Positions 61,843-64,000 of a DNA stretch of 64,000 bases are shown here, in pieces (the first letter of the stretch is position 1; every line of letters begins with the position of its first letter). The stretch spans positions 67,642,001 through 67,706,000 of the forward strand of contig JBITNC010000001.1 of NCBI GenBank assembly GCA_050084985.1, written 5' to 3'. The notes beneath the pieces were generated by a model. It made no database searches, had not been told where the DNA came from, and saw only the letters and a program-made list of their open reading frames with translations. The stretch is from Nageia nagi. Taxonomy: Eukaryota > Pinophyta. The position numbers and the translations under genes are program-made.

Positions 61843-62866
61843 TAAGAGAAATTAATCCTAAATGAATATATACCTCTTCTACCAATATCTCAAGAAATAT
61901 CTCACAACATCAACATAATATCATAATAAAATAGCCAATCTCACAAACTTAACACCAATATAAAGTAGTTCTTCCAACCATGGGAGTACATCCACTAATC
62001 TGAGATCTTTATTTTCAAGATGCACTCTCTTACAACAACTCTTCCTACTTCTCATGACAATCCTAAAGCATAGCAATACTACAAACTTGAGTGAGTAATC
62101 TCAAGGAGGGATCCCTTTATTTATAGGCCAAAATCCTCACTTCGATCACTCTTTTAACCATTATACAAAGTCATGACATGCAACACCCTTTTACCTAAGG
62201 GGCATGTCCATGAGATGGAGTGCAAGATAAATTACATTATTTTATTCATAAATACTTAGAAGGTATCTAGGGATACTTTTAAGTATTAATGAATTTACAT
62301 TACCTTATTCACTAAATACTTAAGGTATATAGGGTACCGTTAAGTATTAAGTGAATTTACATCAAGAGACCTTACAATAATGCATTATACATTCTAATAT
62401 TCCCACTTAATGCATTATTAGGATAGAGTAGAGAGAAGAAAGAGAGAGTAAGAGAGAGTTTTCCTCCATAGAGATACAATCAAAGATGAGAGCATTTACA
62501 TCTTTGAGAAATAAATAAGATCTTAGATTGAGGCTCATTACAATACCATTTGATAAAATAGTTTACAATATAATCATTAACCATAACTATTTTCACTATA
62601 CAAAGTAGTTATTCAACACAAGTTGACACGATGAGCCTCCATGAGCCTACCCATTTGAAGCAGGTAACCTGCATTCTTAAGAAGAAACCTACAAGCTACA
62701 AGTAGCTCATAAACAAGATCAGTCAGATGCATCATATAAACATTCATATCAAAATAAGATAAATAAAATTAATTAATGCCACCCATAAAATGATAAATGG
62801 TGCACTATAAGTCATCATAAAGATGCCAAGCCAATACTCATAGTCACCAACTATATACTATGGTGC
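61843..62866 (-). mobile_element. Copia element C3 (3' LTR and 3' region only)
   Basis: A minus-strand LTR of 557 bp (61843-62399) is followed by a pyrimidine tract (ttcccactta) and about 460 bp of 3' region homologous to 12251-12707 of C2 and 8560-9000 of C1. The LTR resembles C2 at its start (gggagtacatccac) and C1 at its end (acaataatgcattatacatt). TATA-like box in complement at 62117-62125. The LTR termini have mutated (TA...TA instead of TG...CA). The element stops at about 62866, where unrelated sequence begins. Confidence 0.82.
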
Positions 62867-62878
62867 CTGCATAATATA

Positions 62879-62901
62879 CCCCAAGATGTAGCATCTTGGG
62901 G
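62879..62901. other. Perfect 10-bp hairpin
   Basis: ccccaagatg, loop tag, catcttgggg. A 10-bp perfect stem with a 3-base loop, about 13 bp from the start of the unknown sequence. Confidence 0.8.
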
Positions 62902-63139
62902 ACCCAATTTTTGTGACAATAATGAGCAACATTACCTGGTCATGATCAACTTATGATCTAAAATGACCAAATGATCAAATAATGCATGAGCATGCCCTAG
63001 AGTCATGCAAAGAGTTCATCTCAATTAGTGGCCAAGTCAGGGCCCGGTTTCAAGTGACACCTCATAGGATGGAGTTTTGGATCATGACAACAACTAGATA
63101 GTGGAGTTTTGAACAAATGGCCACCAGGGAGGAAAAGGC

Positions 63140-63660
63140 ATCATTTTGGCAAGTTTTAACAATAAAGATACCAATACGAACAAAGGTGCATTTTTTGTCA
63201 AGTTTGAGCCTAGGAGTAGTCAATACAATTAAGATGATGAAAATGCACATTTTTGTACAAATTAAGCCTGAAAGGGGCATCTACAGCCAAATGGCACATT
63301 TTTGTCAATTTTAAGCTCGAAGAGTTAGAAAATAGTCAATAGCACAAAAAAGCTCATTTTGGTCAATTTTGAGCCCAAGAATGGTCGGTATAGTAAAAAT
63401 GTGCATTTTTGCACAATTTGAGCTTGAAAAGCTTGAAAATGACCAAAATTGCAAATTTGAGCTCAAAGTGCTAAAAAATGCCTAAAAATGCTAGAAATGG
63501 TCATTATCTTGAGTCTAAAAAGGCCAAAAATGTAGATTTTGAGTTGAAAATGCAAAAAATAATCATTTTTTCACCGTTTGAGCCAAAAATATTTGAAATG
63601 TCAGAGATGATCAAAATGCATCTTAGAGCTTAAAATGTTGAAAATGCCAAAAGCTCTTTT
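63140..63660. repeat. Degenerate ~50-58 bp tandem repeat
   Basis: About nine units, each with a cattttt-gtcaa-tttgagc-like core followed by an A-rich stretch. Core positions near 63195, 63253, 63300, 63358, 63407 and 63450 give spacings of 43-58 bp. Confidence 0.65.
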
Positions 63661-63947
63661 GGGCGTAAAAGATGAGAGATCAAAATGTGAAGTATAGTAA
63701 AATGAATAAGGAAAGCAAGTTTGAGTGCCTTAAAAAAAATGAGATTTTGGATCGAAAATCAAAAAAATGAGTTTTTCAGTATCTTGAGATCAAAAAGAAT
63801 TTGAAAATGTAGAGAGAAAAGCATATTGAGCCAAAGTGAAATGGCAAAAAATGTATGGGTGAGATGAGAAGATTAGATGTGCAAAGTAAGCTCAAAATAA
63901 AAAAAAATTAGTGACCCTTGAAAAATCAATAAGAATTTTGATAAAAG

Positions 63948-64000
63948 TAGAGTGAGAGAGATGGATTTTAGAGACGAGAATGAGAGAAGAGAGAGAGAGA
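63948..64000. repeat. GA-rich simple repeat at window end
   Basis: gagagaga runs broken by ggattttagagacg. It probably continues past the window. Confidence 0.75.

Larger units (their letters stand above)
62867..64000. other. Unknown sequence, possibly another insertion
   Basis: Starts with tgcctgcataatata at the break in C3. It contains a perfect hairpin, degenerate tandem repeats and an A-rich purine tail. No credible protein frame (the short overlapping frames at 63062-63314 lie in the repeats). The TG start suggests an LTR, but no partner is in the window. Confidence 0.4.

Overview
The window is nuclear DNA of a seed plant with a large, repeat-filled genome. It is AT-rich, its only gene-like remains contain introns, and most of it is nested LTR retrotransposons of plant Copia and Ty3/Gypsy type. 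A gymnosperm is plausible, but nothing seen here proves it. I see no intact host gene, no tRNA or rRNA gene and no bacterial-type features. All coding remnants are pseudogenes, apart from one long open Copia RT-RNase H frame.

Layout. Positions 1-11207 are a roughly 1-kb macro-repeat. A minisatellite with 34- or 37-bp units (built on a 17-bp monomer) alternates with a ~550-630 bp spacer that holds a dead, unrecognised reading frame. Copia element C1 (1248-9508, + strand, TSD aaaga) sits inside this array. At 11208 begins the 3' LTR of a Ty3/Gypsy fragment (G2, minus strand), split by the younger Copia element C2 (11762-20596, minus, TSD gattg). The G2 pol remnant runs to about 23950. Positions 24297-29464 (minus) hold a decayed multi-exon beta-L-arabinofuranosidase (GH127) gene. 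A fourth spacer plus array follows (29540-31339, continuing at 50251-51215). It is split by an 18.9-kb Tat-type Ty3/Gypsy element, T1 (31340-50245, minus, TSD atgtg).

T1 is the most interesting object. It has gag, protease, RT-RNase H, a second RNase H and integrase. It also carries two extra genes: a sense ORF of unknown function with a duplicated domain (38470-39708), and an antisense, apparently intron-containing plant mobile domain (PMD) gene (33954-36460). Its leader has repeated hairpin-forming units, and its LTRs and flanks carry many copies of a short inverted repeat (GATCGT-2 nt-ACGATC).

Positions 51216-60300 hold a DUF3444 gene scrap, a CACTA transposase remnant, a second PMD fragment and long stretches with nothing recognisable. 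Positions 60301-61842 are a second G2 3' end. A third Copia element (C3) enters at 61843 and is cut off at about 62866 by unknown sequence with degenerate tandem repeats up to the window end.

Relative ages follow from LTR pairs compared by eye: C2 about 5 differences in 489 bp, T1 about 47 in 1116, C1 about 34 in 499. C2 is therefore youngest and C1 oldest of the three. Premature stops throughout look like single C-to-T or G-to-A changes (CAA, CAG, CGA or TGG to stop), as expected for methylated, silenced repeats.
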